A stretch of DNA of 64,000 nt from Mya arenaria (lineage: Eukaryota; Mollusca; Bivalvia; Myida; Myidae), in contig NC_069131.1 of assembly GCF_026914265.1 (NCBI RefSeq), positions 4,809,501 through 4,873,500 on the forward strand, read 5' to 3'. The translations under genes were made by a program, and so were the position numbers. The notes beneath the pieces were generated by a model. That model saw only the letters and a program-made list of their open reading frames with translations, made no database searches and was not told the DNA's origin. This document shows, one piece after another, positions 22,050 to 32,332 of the stretch. How positions within the stretch are numbered: the stretch's first letter is position 1; the number at the start of each line of letters is the position of its first letter.

Positions 22050-22650
22050 ACTATAAAGCCGCAAAACGTTACTTTCGACGAATACAGAAAACTAAGCAAA
22101 TCGAGGAGAAAACTAAACGCTTGATTGTTGAAATACAGCGGCCAGACTTGCTTACAAATAAATCTGGAAACGACTGAGGAAGAGGAAAAGAAACACGCGT
22201 GTCGAAAAAATAACATACTCTGGTGAAAATGAAATCAACTGTTTTAAAAGCTATCTTTTTAAAGTGTTTGAGGCAAATGATGGGCTATCGAATAGTTATA
22301 AAATGAAAATAGTTGTGATCATAATACAGATTACCTATCATTAGACTTTACCGTTAAGGAGGTACAGCGTGCAATCAAACCATTAGAGAAACACAAAGCC
22401 CATGAAAAGACACCATTTAAAACACAAACGTTCTGTATAGTGGTCAGGATGTGTTATCTACTGGTACCATTTAAACGAACGCGGAATAGCTTTCTAAATG
22501 GAAAACCAGAATACTTATCCCGTTATACAAAGGCAAAGGTAAGCTTAAAACCGACCCGCGTAGCTATAGGCCTATCTCTCAGATGTCATGTTTTAGTAAA
22601 GTATACTCAATACCTGGTACTTTTTATTATCAAGTCAATCACTATTCAAT
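22050..22650 (+). pseudogene. Decayed LINE reverse transcriptase fragment
   Basis: Translation across frames shows typical LINE linker and RT-start pieces: RIQKTKQIEEKTKRLIVEIQ near 22080, FTVKEVQRAIKPLEKHKAHE near 22345, and RILIPLYKGKGK followed by SYRPIS near 22510-22580. Several frameshifts and stops; no intact reading frame. Plus strand, old. Confidence 0.65.
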
Positions 22651-24309
22651 CACTTCCAGAATAATGTAATTTACTTAGTTTGAGTTTACGAATTAGAAGT
22701 AAATTAATTTCCTTAGTTAAATGAAATGAACGCTAGGTGGCGTTGTAAGTTAGCACGAAGAAAACGAGGTATTGGTCAGTGAATTGGTCATTCAGTTTCG
22801 GACAGTCAAACGGACAAGACTTAACTTTCTTTAAAAGATTTACAGTTTTTGATGGGCCTTGTGTTGCATGGTTATAAATGTTTCACGATTGTGGATATGT
22901 ATAACAAATACAACATATTTTTTCATAGTTTGTGGAAACGTTTCAATTTGTAGAATATTTTAGTGTATTCGATATTGATAACTTGAAATATATGTATGTT
23001 TCTGATTGTATTTACATGTGTGTGCATTATGTTGTTCAGTTGACTGTCCAGATGCTTATTCAAATACAGTATTTGTATTTCTCAAAATGTTGTTTCGTTT
23101 TTTGTTAGAAAAAACTAGTATCCACCACAAATATAGTGGTCAGTCATAAGTCTTAAGGTGTGTGTGGCAAGGTCATGAGGTCAATGAAATAAGTGAATGG
23201 AGTTGTACGTCAGGAAACTGTATTATTGGTGCATATAACATGCAAGGGATTGGGTATCATTAGATTGAAAGAACCAGTACTCTGCTCATGAGCATGCTTG
23301 ATAAGGAATTTGCATTTTATTTTGCGTGTCACACAGGACGTTTTCTGAAGTTGGGTAAACTAGGAATTACCTTAAAACTGGTGCGCATTCTGTTTTCCAC
23401 ATACAATGACTTAAAGCATACGGGAAGTTATCTGAAGAAATCGCAGTCCTTAAATCCGTCAGACAGAAGGAGTGTTCTGATTTTTTTTTTAATTATCTCG
23501 TTTACATTGATGAACTCCTACATCAATTTGAAAATAGCAACCTAGGGTGTCAAACAATGAATAGTATTCCTTGAATTTACAGAGCATGCTAGACATAGTG
23601 ATACACTTCTGCTCCGAGTGGAAAATTGACATGAACTTGAAAATCGACCGTTATTATATTCAGCTTAAAAAAACTGTACCGCCATTTAATACTTTATTGT
23701 TATACTTTCTCATTCAGGTTAATAAAACAAACCATCTAATGTAACAGACAGGTTGTTATGAATGGAAGCAAATACGTTTTAGTTCATATTACTTGGTGCA
23801 CCAAGTGGTCGTTTCAAAGCCTTAAGTGCACATTCAGTGCTCCTAAAAATATCTCCATTTTGTGATGAATGCATACATATTCATATATATGTATATATAT
23901 GCAGTAAGTGACAGTGCATTGTTGAGCTGGAGTGTATATACTCCATAGAGTTAATATGAAACAATTCTTTGTTAAAATTTCTGAAACACTATCCGTAGAC
24001 AGCATAATGTTAAATGTTTGTCTGTATTTAGTTCAATACATTTTGGGTTTTTTCTTTAAATTTTCTGTTCATTGTTTGACAAATATCAGCTCCTGGTGAA
24101 AATAATGACAATTAATTGAATTAAATTCAACAAAAGTCAGCTGATCAAATAGTTGTGGTCTCCCTAGCGTTTCCGAGCCTTCAGAGTTAACTTCTACACT
24201 AATATCTGGCTCATGAGTACCTTTGGTCACTGAGTGCATTCCTGAATAATACACATAGTATCTCTAACGACTTTAAAAGGACAATAATGGTAAGTAGTTG
24301 TGTCAGTAC
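22651..24309. other. No gene recognised
   Basis: AT-rich DNA. A short frame at 23288-23545 has no family resemblance. Confidence 0.4.
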
Positions 24310-26908
24310 CAGGGGCGTAGCTTGGCAAAAATGAATGTGAAGGCTCCGTTGTTCTAGGGGGGTTGGCGGGCATGCCCCCCCCCCGAACATTTTTGAAATC
24401 CCATATCGCCGCAGCTGTATTTTGGGGAATTTTTTGAAGGAAAATCATTTTTATAATTTTGCAGTTTTTGTCAAGCTTAAAAGTATATTCCATACTTGTT
24501 CTAAAGCATTTCAAATTTTCAACAAAAAATAAATAAACGATAATTGAAAAACTCTTCGTACTCTATTCAGAATATATTTAAAACATGAATATATAACCGA
24601 CCATGTCAATAAAAGTAATCAGACTAAGAAACCGGAACTGCTTAGAAATCGTACAAATCAAACACTTTCTGTAGCAAAGGCCGGCTACACTTGCTTCAGA
24701 AAAAGTTAAGCTTCCTGCACTTCCTTGAAGCGAATGTATTTATAACATTATTAATGTCGACGTCCATGTCCTTGTGAATATGCAGTAATGCCAACGATGA
24801 CATCCTGTCTGTGCTCATGGTCGACCGCAAATAGTTCTTGATTCGTTTCATAGCACTAAACGATCGTTCGCATGATGCTGATGTCGGTGGCATTGTCAAC
24901 AGTACTCCGAGAATGCCATAAATACACGGGTACAAATCTTTGCTCGTCTGTAGGAGCGTATCTTGGAGCCGAGGCTGTCTACTGTCCGCGATATTCCACC
25001 GAACTCTCCACCTCGCAACTTCATTACCGAAAGCTTCAAACGAATGCTGGAGATATGGAGCATATGCGGCATATATGGACGGAAGCATTTCATCTTGTAG
25101 ACCTGGCAATCGGTTTGGCAGAAGATACTGTGCCGCGAAGCGGTCTTCATTGCTTAAAATACGGGTCTCCATTTCCTGTATCAAATGGTCAAGGAATACA
25201 TTGAACAGTGTTATTCTCCAATAGTCGGAAACTGTATCTACATCCGGGTTAGCGCGGTGATTTTGCCTACCAGCCCTTCTTGGTGTCGACGGGATTATAT
25301 CAAATTCCGCGGCAACGTTTGTAGCTTTTTCAAAGAGAGCGCCCCACACTTCTGGGTCGTTTCGCTCATTGTTTATTAGCTAAATGACGACCTAAGTCTC
25401 ACCAATTGCATGCAATAGAACGTTATCTTCTTTTTGCAATAGGTTGGTTAAAGCAACCGTGGAACTAAGCACATGTTCAGCCACTATCAATGCTATAATG
25501 AATTCAAAGCAAAGTATCCCTGCCAGATACTGCCCTGCTTTGTTATCTCCGTCGTCAAGTGTGTGAAATACAACGGGAAATGCGTTCTTGAATGTCGCCA
25601 GGGCATCGGCGCGACTCGACCACCTTGTTTCGCACAAAGTACGCAGTTTCGTTCGCTGCTCCATTTCCTCTTTAGTGGTGGCATCTCCAGACAACTCGTC
25701 CACGAACGTTGCTAGCCGTTTCGCAGAGTAATCGAACAGAAAACTTCTGTCCTAGACAGTTGTCATCATTGTTCGAACACAAGGAATATTGGAGCTGTGA
25801 ACCAACGCGAGATTCAGGCAATGCGCTTTGCAGTGTACGTAGTGATGCGGTGAGTTTTCACGAACAAGATCCTGAACTCCTCGGTATTTCCCCCACATGT
25901 TTGATGCCCCATCGTAACTCTGCGTTCGCACTTTTAAGACGTCAAGGTCGGCTTCCTGGAGAAATGACATAATATTGGCACAAAGTTCAATTCCTTTGAA
26001 AGAGGCACACTGAACGAAGCCGCTAGCTATGTGCTCCGACAGAATTTCATCATTTGTGCAAATGCAGTAAGTATTGCGTAGAAATTACTAGTTTCCTCTG
26101 TATGCCCTCGTAGTGGTATGTTTCGCTTTGCACAGAGAACTATTATTTAAATTATTCTATGCAAGACATGTCTGTTGTTCTCCACTGTTGTCCTAGCGGA
26201 GTCCGACAGTTTCTTGTTAATAGACTCACTTTTTCCAAACTGTATGTCTTGATAACTTTCAGATCGAGCGGAAGCATTATTATGACAAGTTTCATTTTCA
26301 TGACGTTTTATAAACGATGACAAGTTCTTCCAATCAGTCATACCAGATGTAAACGTCTTCTCTCGGCCATCAGTACTTCCAAACAGGCAACAGTTCTATT
26401 TTATGTCATACGCTGTTCACACGTCGCAAGGTCAGACGCATTAATTTAAAAACTATGACACAGAAATGCAGCAGGCACATACCGAAATGGGAATGGGTAG
26501 GACAGCCAAGACGACCAGGTTTCAGTCAGAAGACGTCGCTTCGTTTCCTCATCAGTTGCACAGAAGCTAGAACCGCCAATATCCGGATATGGAGGGTCCT
26601 GGTCGTCCATGTCAAGTTGTTACAATTTCAAATCAAGCGCTCAAAAAACTTTGATCTGACTTCCTTGGTCACTTGGAAGTTTCGTTACCACACTACTTCG
26701 AACCAGTTATGAAAACCTTCGATTTTTTTAATAGTGTTATTCAATACGGACTTATTTTCATATTCGATGTGTTCGCCGCAGATCGACACTATACCATACC
26801 CCCCTAACCCTTCAATTTTTATTGCATTTTTGAAACTTTTATTTTTTTCATTTTTGAGAAAAATGTGTAGGCACGTGCCTACAGTGCCTAAAGGAAGCTA
26901 CGCCCCTG
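24310..26908 (-). mobile_element. hAT transposon (hAT5 type), non-autonomous by decay
   Basis: 2.6 kb. Terminal inverted repeats CAGGGGCGTAGCTT at 24310 and AAGCTACGCCCCTG ending 26908, flanked by AGTAC on both sides (24305-24309, 26909-26913). A 5-bp duplication fits the hAT5 group rather than the usual 8 bp. Both subterminal regions carry C- or G-rich and poly-T stretches typical of such elements. Confidence 0.82.
24696..26341 (-). pseudogene. hAT transposase (ZMYM1/TTF-type), broken
   Basis: The order on the minus strand is as follows. A TTF-like finger segment (WKNLSSFIKRHENETCHNNA, 26341-26147) comes first. Then come GASNMWGKYRGVQ and HYVHCKAHCLNLALVH (25970-25752) and a stretch with RTLCETRWSSRADAL (25703-25392). 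The C-terminal dimerisation block (25349-24696) contains TSASCERSFSAMKRIKNYLR. These are the standard blocks of ZMYM1-like hAT transposases. The blocks lie in different frames or are separated by stops (breaks near 26.05, 25.73 and 25.37 kb), so it cannot make a full protein. Confidence 0.8.
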
Positions 26909-27064
26909 AGTACGACAGCCGTATATTTAATGTAAACCATGCGTGCATAACTTCTCACAAACACCCTTAGTTAAGCGACGGCTTTATCTTTCAGTGAATG
27001 GCTATATTTCTTAAAGGTTTATAGTTTTTTTTTCAAAATGATCTAATTTTTCTATATATATATA

Positions 27065-27935
27065 GTTAACACACCCGTTATAAACATGGTCACATGAACG
27101 TAGCTGATATCATATTACGTTAAATTGACTGCTCCACTAGCAGTATTTTATATTTGTATAAACATTGCCAGTGATCTCGTCTTAAAAAGTAGGATACGTG
27201 TTCAAAGTGTAAAGGTAAGGTTAAGACTAAAATTTGCTTTGTCAAAAATTAAGATCAACCTGAATAATCCAAAATTCTTATTCAAATCAATGTCATAAGA
27301 AATTTCATTTTGGTATCTCTTACATGTACATTTAGATCTACATAATGTTGATTTGAATATGTACGTTTTAAAATGCTAGTGTGATTTGTTGGTTGTATTT
27401 CAGTGTTATGATGGCTTGGGATATAAAATTTAAAGCAATTGAGTTAGTCCTTCAGTAATGTGTCCAAATAATGGATATCATTGCAGAGGCCACTGTGTCT
27501 TAAAATCTTCCATTAATGTACTGTGTTTGATTATCCCTGAGTCACTGTTTTGATTAGAAAATACGGAATTAAAAGTTTTCATTTCCTCCTAGTGTGTCCA
27601 TTTAAAGTGCTCCAATTGTTTTATTTCCTGAAGTGTGAATAACACAGAGGGGTTGTAACGATATAAGAGGAATATTGAATGTCAATACGTTCTGACTCAA
27701 ATGTGTTCTGATAGGAACTCAAAGAAGGTTAGTGATTTTGAAAAAAATGCTAACAGTTCGATCATTTGATGATTGTAAAATCATTTTATTTAAAACTGAC
27801 ATCAATAATTTAAAACTTATATTAATAATTCAAATTTTATGTAAATAATTTAAAACATAAGGAACAAGTAAGAATTAAATTGCACTGAAGGATCATTTCA
27901 GAAAATATAGTATGCACCCTTGAAGTTTGCATTTA
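27065..27935. repeat. Local duplication unit D1 (upstream of gene B promoter)
   Basis: Aligns by eye with 30160-31035: shared TAAAAAGTAGGATACGT, AAAGTGTAAAGGTA, GTACATTTAGATCTA and GGAACTCAAAGAAGGTTA in the same order. Diverged roughly 20-25 percent with indels. Confidence 0.7.
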
Positions 27936-27948
27936 CTTCCTTCATTTT

Positions 27949-27993
27949 GCAGCGCTTGCAGCGATAATGTAGGGCCGGTTTTTCTATAAATAA
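27949..27993 (+). promoter_or_regulatory. Core promoter of gene B
   Basis: GCAGCGCTTGCAGCG (27949-27963) and TATAAATAA (27985-27993), at the same spacing as before gene A. Start of transcription near 28016. Confidence 0.68.
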
Positions 27994-28015
27994 GACGAGC
28001 TCAGCCCGGGTCGAT

Positions 28016-28117
28016 GATTCATTTGTATCTTTAATAGTTATTTTCCACTACCTGTATTAACGTTAATTGTTTTTAAACACTGTAATGTGTGAGTTTGAAA
28101 TGGAGAAATTGTAATGG
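28016..28117 (+). other. Gene B non-coding first exon (5' UTR)
   Basis: Closely matches the gene A first exon, including GGAGAAATTGTAATGG and then the donor GTATGT. The intron to the coding exon would be 3.5 kb (28118-31639). Confidence 0.55.
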
Positions 28118-28609
28118 GTATGTTAAACTATTCATTAATTCTTAACTGATTTTATCAACAAGACAGGTTTACTTTTTTAATCGGTACATAAGACTAAAGG
28201 CTTACGTTTTTCTAAGGGAAACCAGTACTCATTTTTCATTCAAATTTCATGACTAATTTGGTGTGATCTTGACTTGATACTCCTAAAACAAAGTCTATTT
28301 ATATAAATGAACGCTTAGGATATTCCCATGTTGGATTGCTGCATACACTCGATACTAATAATATATATTTATATACTATAAAGATGAATTGCATGATAAC
28401 CAAACTGGTAAATAATATGTACATTAAGCATAATTGTATATGAATATAATGTATTGGAATAGACAAGAAGTTTGGTTTCATGATACAAAGTTTCTGAGCT
28501 TGTATCGTACCGATAATTTCAATGCTCAACTAGAAACTGTTTTTATTTTCGGATATAATTGTATTAACTCGGTTAATGATTTCTCTTAAAAATATACCTT
28601 GTGTTAAAT

Positions 28610-29370
28610 GTTAACGTTAAAATTAAAACATTTACACATGTTTTGTCAAAAATTTACACCTGCTTTTATAATTCGAAAATTCTTATTTAGAAATCTGCCA
28701 TAAGAGTCATTTTGTGTTCTAGTACATGTACATCTAGATCTTTCTTGTATTGACTAGTATATCATAAATGTGAACAGTTTGAAAATACTAAGGTGCTTTA
28801 TTGTGGCTGTTCTATGGTTCTCATTCCTTTATGAATGAAACTTATTATGCTAAGCTGTCTTCTTACAATATCAAAACATCTTTATTTTTTTTTGTCTTCG
28901 AATGAGCAAATTGCGTAAATATCTGAAAACCAGTGGTATACAACTGTTGGCAAAATATCAGATTGCAGTTTTTCATTTTTACGTGCGAAAAATGATGCTA
29001 AAAACGTCATAATGTTTCAAGATAAATGAGTTTTTCGGCATAAAACATTAATATTTTTAACACAATTATGAAAAGCATCGATCTGAGTTTTGTCAGCAGT
29101 CTTATATCACTGGTTTCCCTGCATTAACACAATTATTGGCCTTTTCTATACACAAACTAAGAAAGTTGTCAAAACGATTAATCTATGAGAGTATTGTTTT
29201 AAGGTACTGTTTTTGTGATCATATGTAAATATAACTGAAGTATTGATAAGATTTTTTTTTATTTCCTTATATGTGCATTGCTTTGATTTAAATTTCATTG
29301 TTCAAGCGCAGATCTTATGTTAGAGATATGAGGAACATTGAATGTCAATACGTTCTGACAGAAACTTTAT
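28610..29370. repeat. Local duplication unit D3 (partial)
   Basis: Shares the same ordered blocks as D1 and D2: GTACATGTACATCTAGATCT near 28720 and TTGAATGTCAATACGTTCTG near 29337. Interrupted by the MITE at 28862-29202. Confidence 0.5.
28862..29202. repeat. Foldback MITE, family 1, diverged copy 3
   Basis: Shares TTTTTTTGTCTTCGA, AAACCAGTGGTAT, TCTTATATCACTGGTTT, GAAAGTTGTCAAAACGAT and an ending TATGAGAGTATTGTTTTAA with copy 1. Confidence 0.65.
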
Positions 29371-29540
29371 GAATATGACAATATTACTCATGTTATTAAG
29401 ATTTGCTTCGATATATCAAGACATGATTCAAAATCAATACTTCGTGGTATGTATGACGCATACGTGTAGTAAATATAAGCATGTGACTTATCATTATTGT
29501 TTTTTTTTATTTGTTTTGTTTACCCCACTTACCCACTTGT

Positions 29541-29862
29541 AACAACGTTGTATTGCGGTCATGTATTGGTTGCCTAAAATGTTTTTACAGCGTTAAGAAA
29601 ATCAGACATTCCAAATGTTGGAACAACGTTATCCATAATTTTAAATCAATGTTGACGGGACTGTTGTCAGAACTTTGTGGTAACCATGCATTTTAACGCG
29701 GTAACAACGTTGTACGCAGTTATTTTGCCTAGTAAAGTTGTCTAAATGTTCAGAAAGCTTCCACATTATTTACGTTGAGACAGCTTTGTGCATAACATTA
29801 AGACAACGTTAGCGGAAAGGTTGGTACAACGTTGACACGATGTTGTCACAACGTTATGTGTT
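29541..29862. repeat. Cluster of ACAACGTTGT-like palindromes
   Basis: ACAACGTT occurs at about 29541, 29621, 29703, 29803, 29825 and 29848, with variants (ACGATGTTGTC) between. Irregular spacing, no tandem unit. Confidence 0.5.
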
Positions 29863-30064
29863 AGTTGAGTAAGTTTTATTGATATAATTTTTGAATTGGA
29901 AAGTATAATGAACCATACGGACATATGAGCAGTATTAGATTTAAATGCAATTAAGAAGTACTGCTACTTATTATTTTATACAAATACTTTTTTTGAAAAA
30001 AAAAAAATCCTTGATGTAGCACTATGTTAGGCTAACACTTTTTGTAAAAGGTTTACAAATGAAA

Positions 30065-30089
30065 AACAACAACAACAACAACAACAACA
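30065..30089. repeat. (AAC)n microsatellite
   Basis: About eight AAC units. Confidence 0.9.
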
Positions 30090-30159
30090 TAGACCACTGT
30101 TAAACTAATTGCACGACTAAAATCCATAATAAACGATGACACATATATTAATATTGATA

Positions 30160-31035
30160 TTTAGTTAACATAAACATGAAAACATGGTCACATGATCGTA
30201 CGTAGCTTATCTCATATTGCGCTTATTTGAATGCTCAACTAGCGAACTAGTTTAGAGCGGATATATTTGCATGAACTATGTCAGTGATTTCATCTTAAAA
30301 AGTAGGATACGTATTTAAAGTGTAAAGGTAGGGTTAGAAAATTAAAATTCGCTTTCTCAGAAATAAATGTCAACCTAGATAATTCAAAGATTCTTTTCCA
30401 AATCATTGTCGCGATATATTTCATTTTGTTATCACTTACATGCACATCTCGATCTATATGTGTACTGTTGATTAGAATAATATCAAAATTTACGTTTTAA
30501 AATGCCAGGTTCTTTAAATGGTTTTATTTCTGTGTTATGATAGCATGAGAGCACTTGTAGTGTCCCATCTGTGAATTTGACCATATAATGGATATCGTTG
30601 CAGAGGCCATTGTTTTTCTTAAAATCTTTCATTAATGTACAATCTTTGATCATATGTAAATATAGTTTAAGTCACTGTTCTGATTAGTAAATACGAGAAA
30701 AAGTATAAACTTCCTTCTATGTGTCAATTTATATTGTTTCAATTATTTTATTTCCCGAAGCGTGAATAACAGAGAGAGTAAGTAACGAGATAAGAGGACT
30801 ATTAAATGTCAATGCATTCTGACCCAAATACGTTCATTCAGGAACTCAAAGAAGGTTATTGATTTTGAAAAAATTCCAACAGTTTTTTAATGACATTCAC
30901 GTTTGTTAAATAATTCCTGTGTGGTATAATTGAAATTGAAATCAATAACTTAACAAGTAAGGAACGAGTTTCAGAATAAATTGGATTAAAGGATTTTTTC
31001 AGAATATCGTAGGCATACTTGAAATTTGTAAGTAT
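30160..31035. repeat. Local duplication unit D2
   Basis: Paralogous to D1, stopping just short of where the promoter box would lie. It therefore lacks the GCAGCGCTTGCAGCG and TATA motifs. Confidence 0.65.
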
Positions 31036-31536
31036 GCTTATTAAAAAAACACACAAAAAAAAAACAAATGGTGTTATGGTAACAAGTGTTTTGATTAAAA
31101 TGAAAATAACATTTTTAAGTCAGTTACACCGCTTTGTAACATGTAAGAAAAATATAAAGGGATTTATATGATAAATAGTGGATACATATTTGTTTAAATG
31201 ATATACCGATTTCGTTTATTCGCTTGGGCGCTATTGTAAGACGATGGAAACTAGTCACAATATAAATCATATTTCAATGAGTATGTAGGGCTAGGTCGAA
31301 TTTTTATGATAATATCACTATTCCTTACCACAGTTATCTGTATTTTGTTTTGTCTACTTGATTGTTATTTATGGCAGTGATATAACTACATGTCCTAGAG
31401 ACATCAAATGATAATTCAGATAAACGCTGGTTTGCCCTATGCCCAAGTTTGATATGAATACGTTTTAAGTAAACAATACACTAAACTTAAATATTGATCT
31501 ACCTTTTTACAGCGTACTTCATCTTATCATTTGAGT

Positions 31537-31540
<4 letters not shown>

Positions 31541-31575
<35 letters not shown>
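31541..31575. repeat. (CT)n microsatellite
   Basis: About 17 CT units, 65 bp upstream of the gene B coding exon acceptor. It may serve as an extended pyrimidine tract. Confidence 0.9.
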
Positions 31576-31576
<1 letters not shown>

Positions 31577-31639
31577 ATTGTATGTTCCTAAGGTAATGCT
31601 GAAAGCAATTGTTGATTAAATATGTTTTTTAAACTGCAG

Positions 31640-32332
31640 GCGGTATGGATAGAATTGTGCAAAACACTTTACCCCCTGAGGCATACCCGAGGTACAAGCA
31701 GATATGTCAACACGTACAACGTCTCAACCGAAAAAGCCATAGACTCATTACAAAATGTGGGGTTCGAGATGACACGAATGTTCTGGGATTTGGAGAGGTC
31801 GTCATAAACGTTTCATCTAAAGGTCAAGGTGACCCCGTCGACGTCAGAACATTAGCATATAAACCTGTCGATTCAAGTAGGATTCAAAGAAAAACGTTTA
31901 ATGTTGAAGAGTTTAAAACACTCAATTTTTCCAGCTTTAGAGAGGGTCTAAAGATACCTACCATTTTTGTTGCTGATTATGAAACATTCAAGGCTAATGA
32001 CTTTCCAAGCTTCTTTGGGCGCTTAATCATACTAGTAGCCGAAAACCCCGTAGAGGATGAGCATCGATCGAAGGCAAATGACGTTCATATTTGGATTTCG
32101 ACCAAGGAAAAGCTTTCCCAAAACATCTGTAACATGCTTGAAATGTACGCGCTTAGACATATCCGAGAGAGAACAGACATTCTTTTAACAATGACCAGAG
32201 GATGTAATGACCAGGCGTACTACCATGCCTTACAAAACTGTTTAGGCGCGCAAACAATTGCAATGAATAGTCCTGTTATCAATCCTTCGACTATTAGAGG
32301 TGATCACCATTCTGTCCAAACCCACAGACAAT
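31640..32332 (+). CDS. Gene B exon 2 (first coding; ATG at 31645)
   Basis: Residues 1-229 plus one base. Acceptor AAACTGCAG, donor GTACGT, phase 1. The start is five bases into the exon, as in gene A where it is thirteen. Confidence 0.8.

Noticed and set aside
22440-22664. 74-codon plus-strand frame as a host gene
   Set aside because: It overlaps recognisable but frameshifted LINE RT motifs (PLYKGKGK..SYRPIS).
24872-25204. Plus-strand frames over the hAT element
   Set aside because: Antisense to the transposase, whose minus-strand reading matches known blocks.
28299-28529. 76-codon minus-strand frame
   Set aside because: Lies in the first intron of gene B in AT-rich DNA; no motif and no similar frame in the gene A counterpart.
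29541-29862. CRISPR-like array
   Set aside because: The repeats are 8-10 bp palindromes at irregular spacing in animal DNA, with no constant spacer length.
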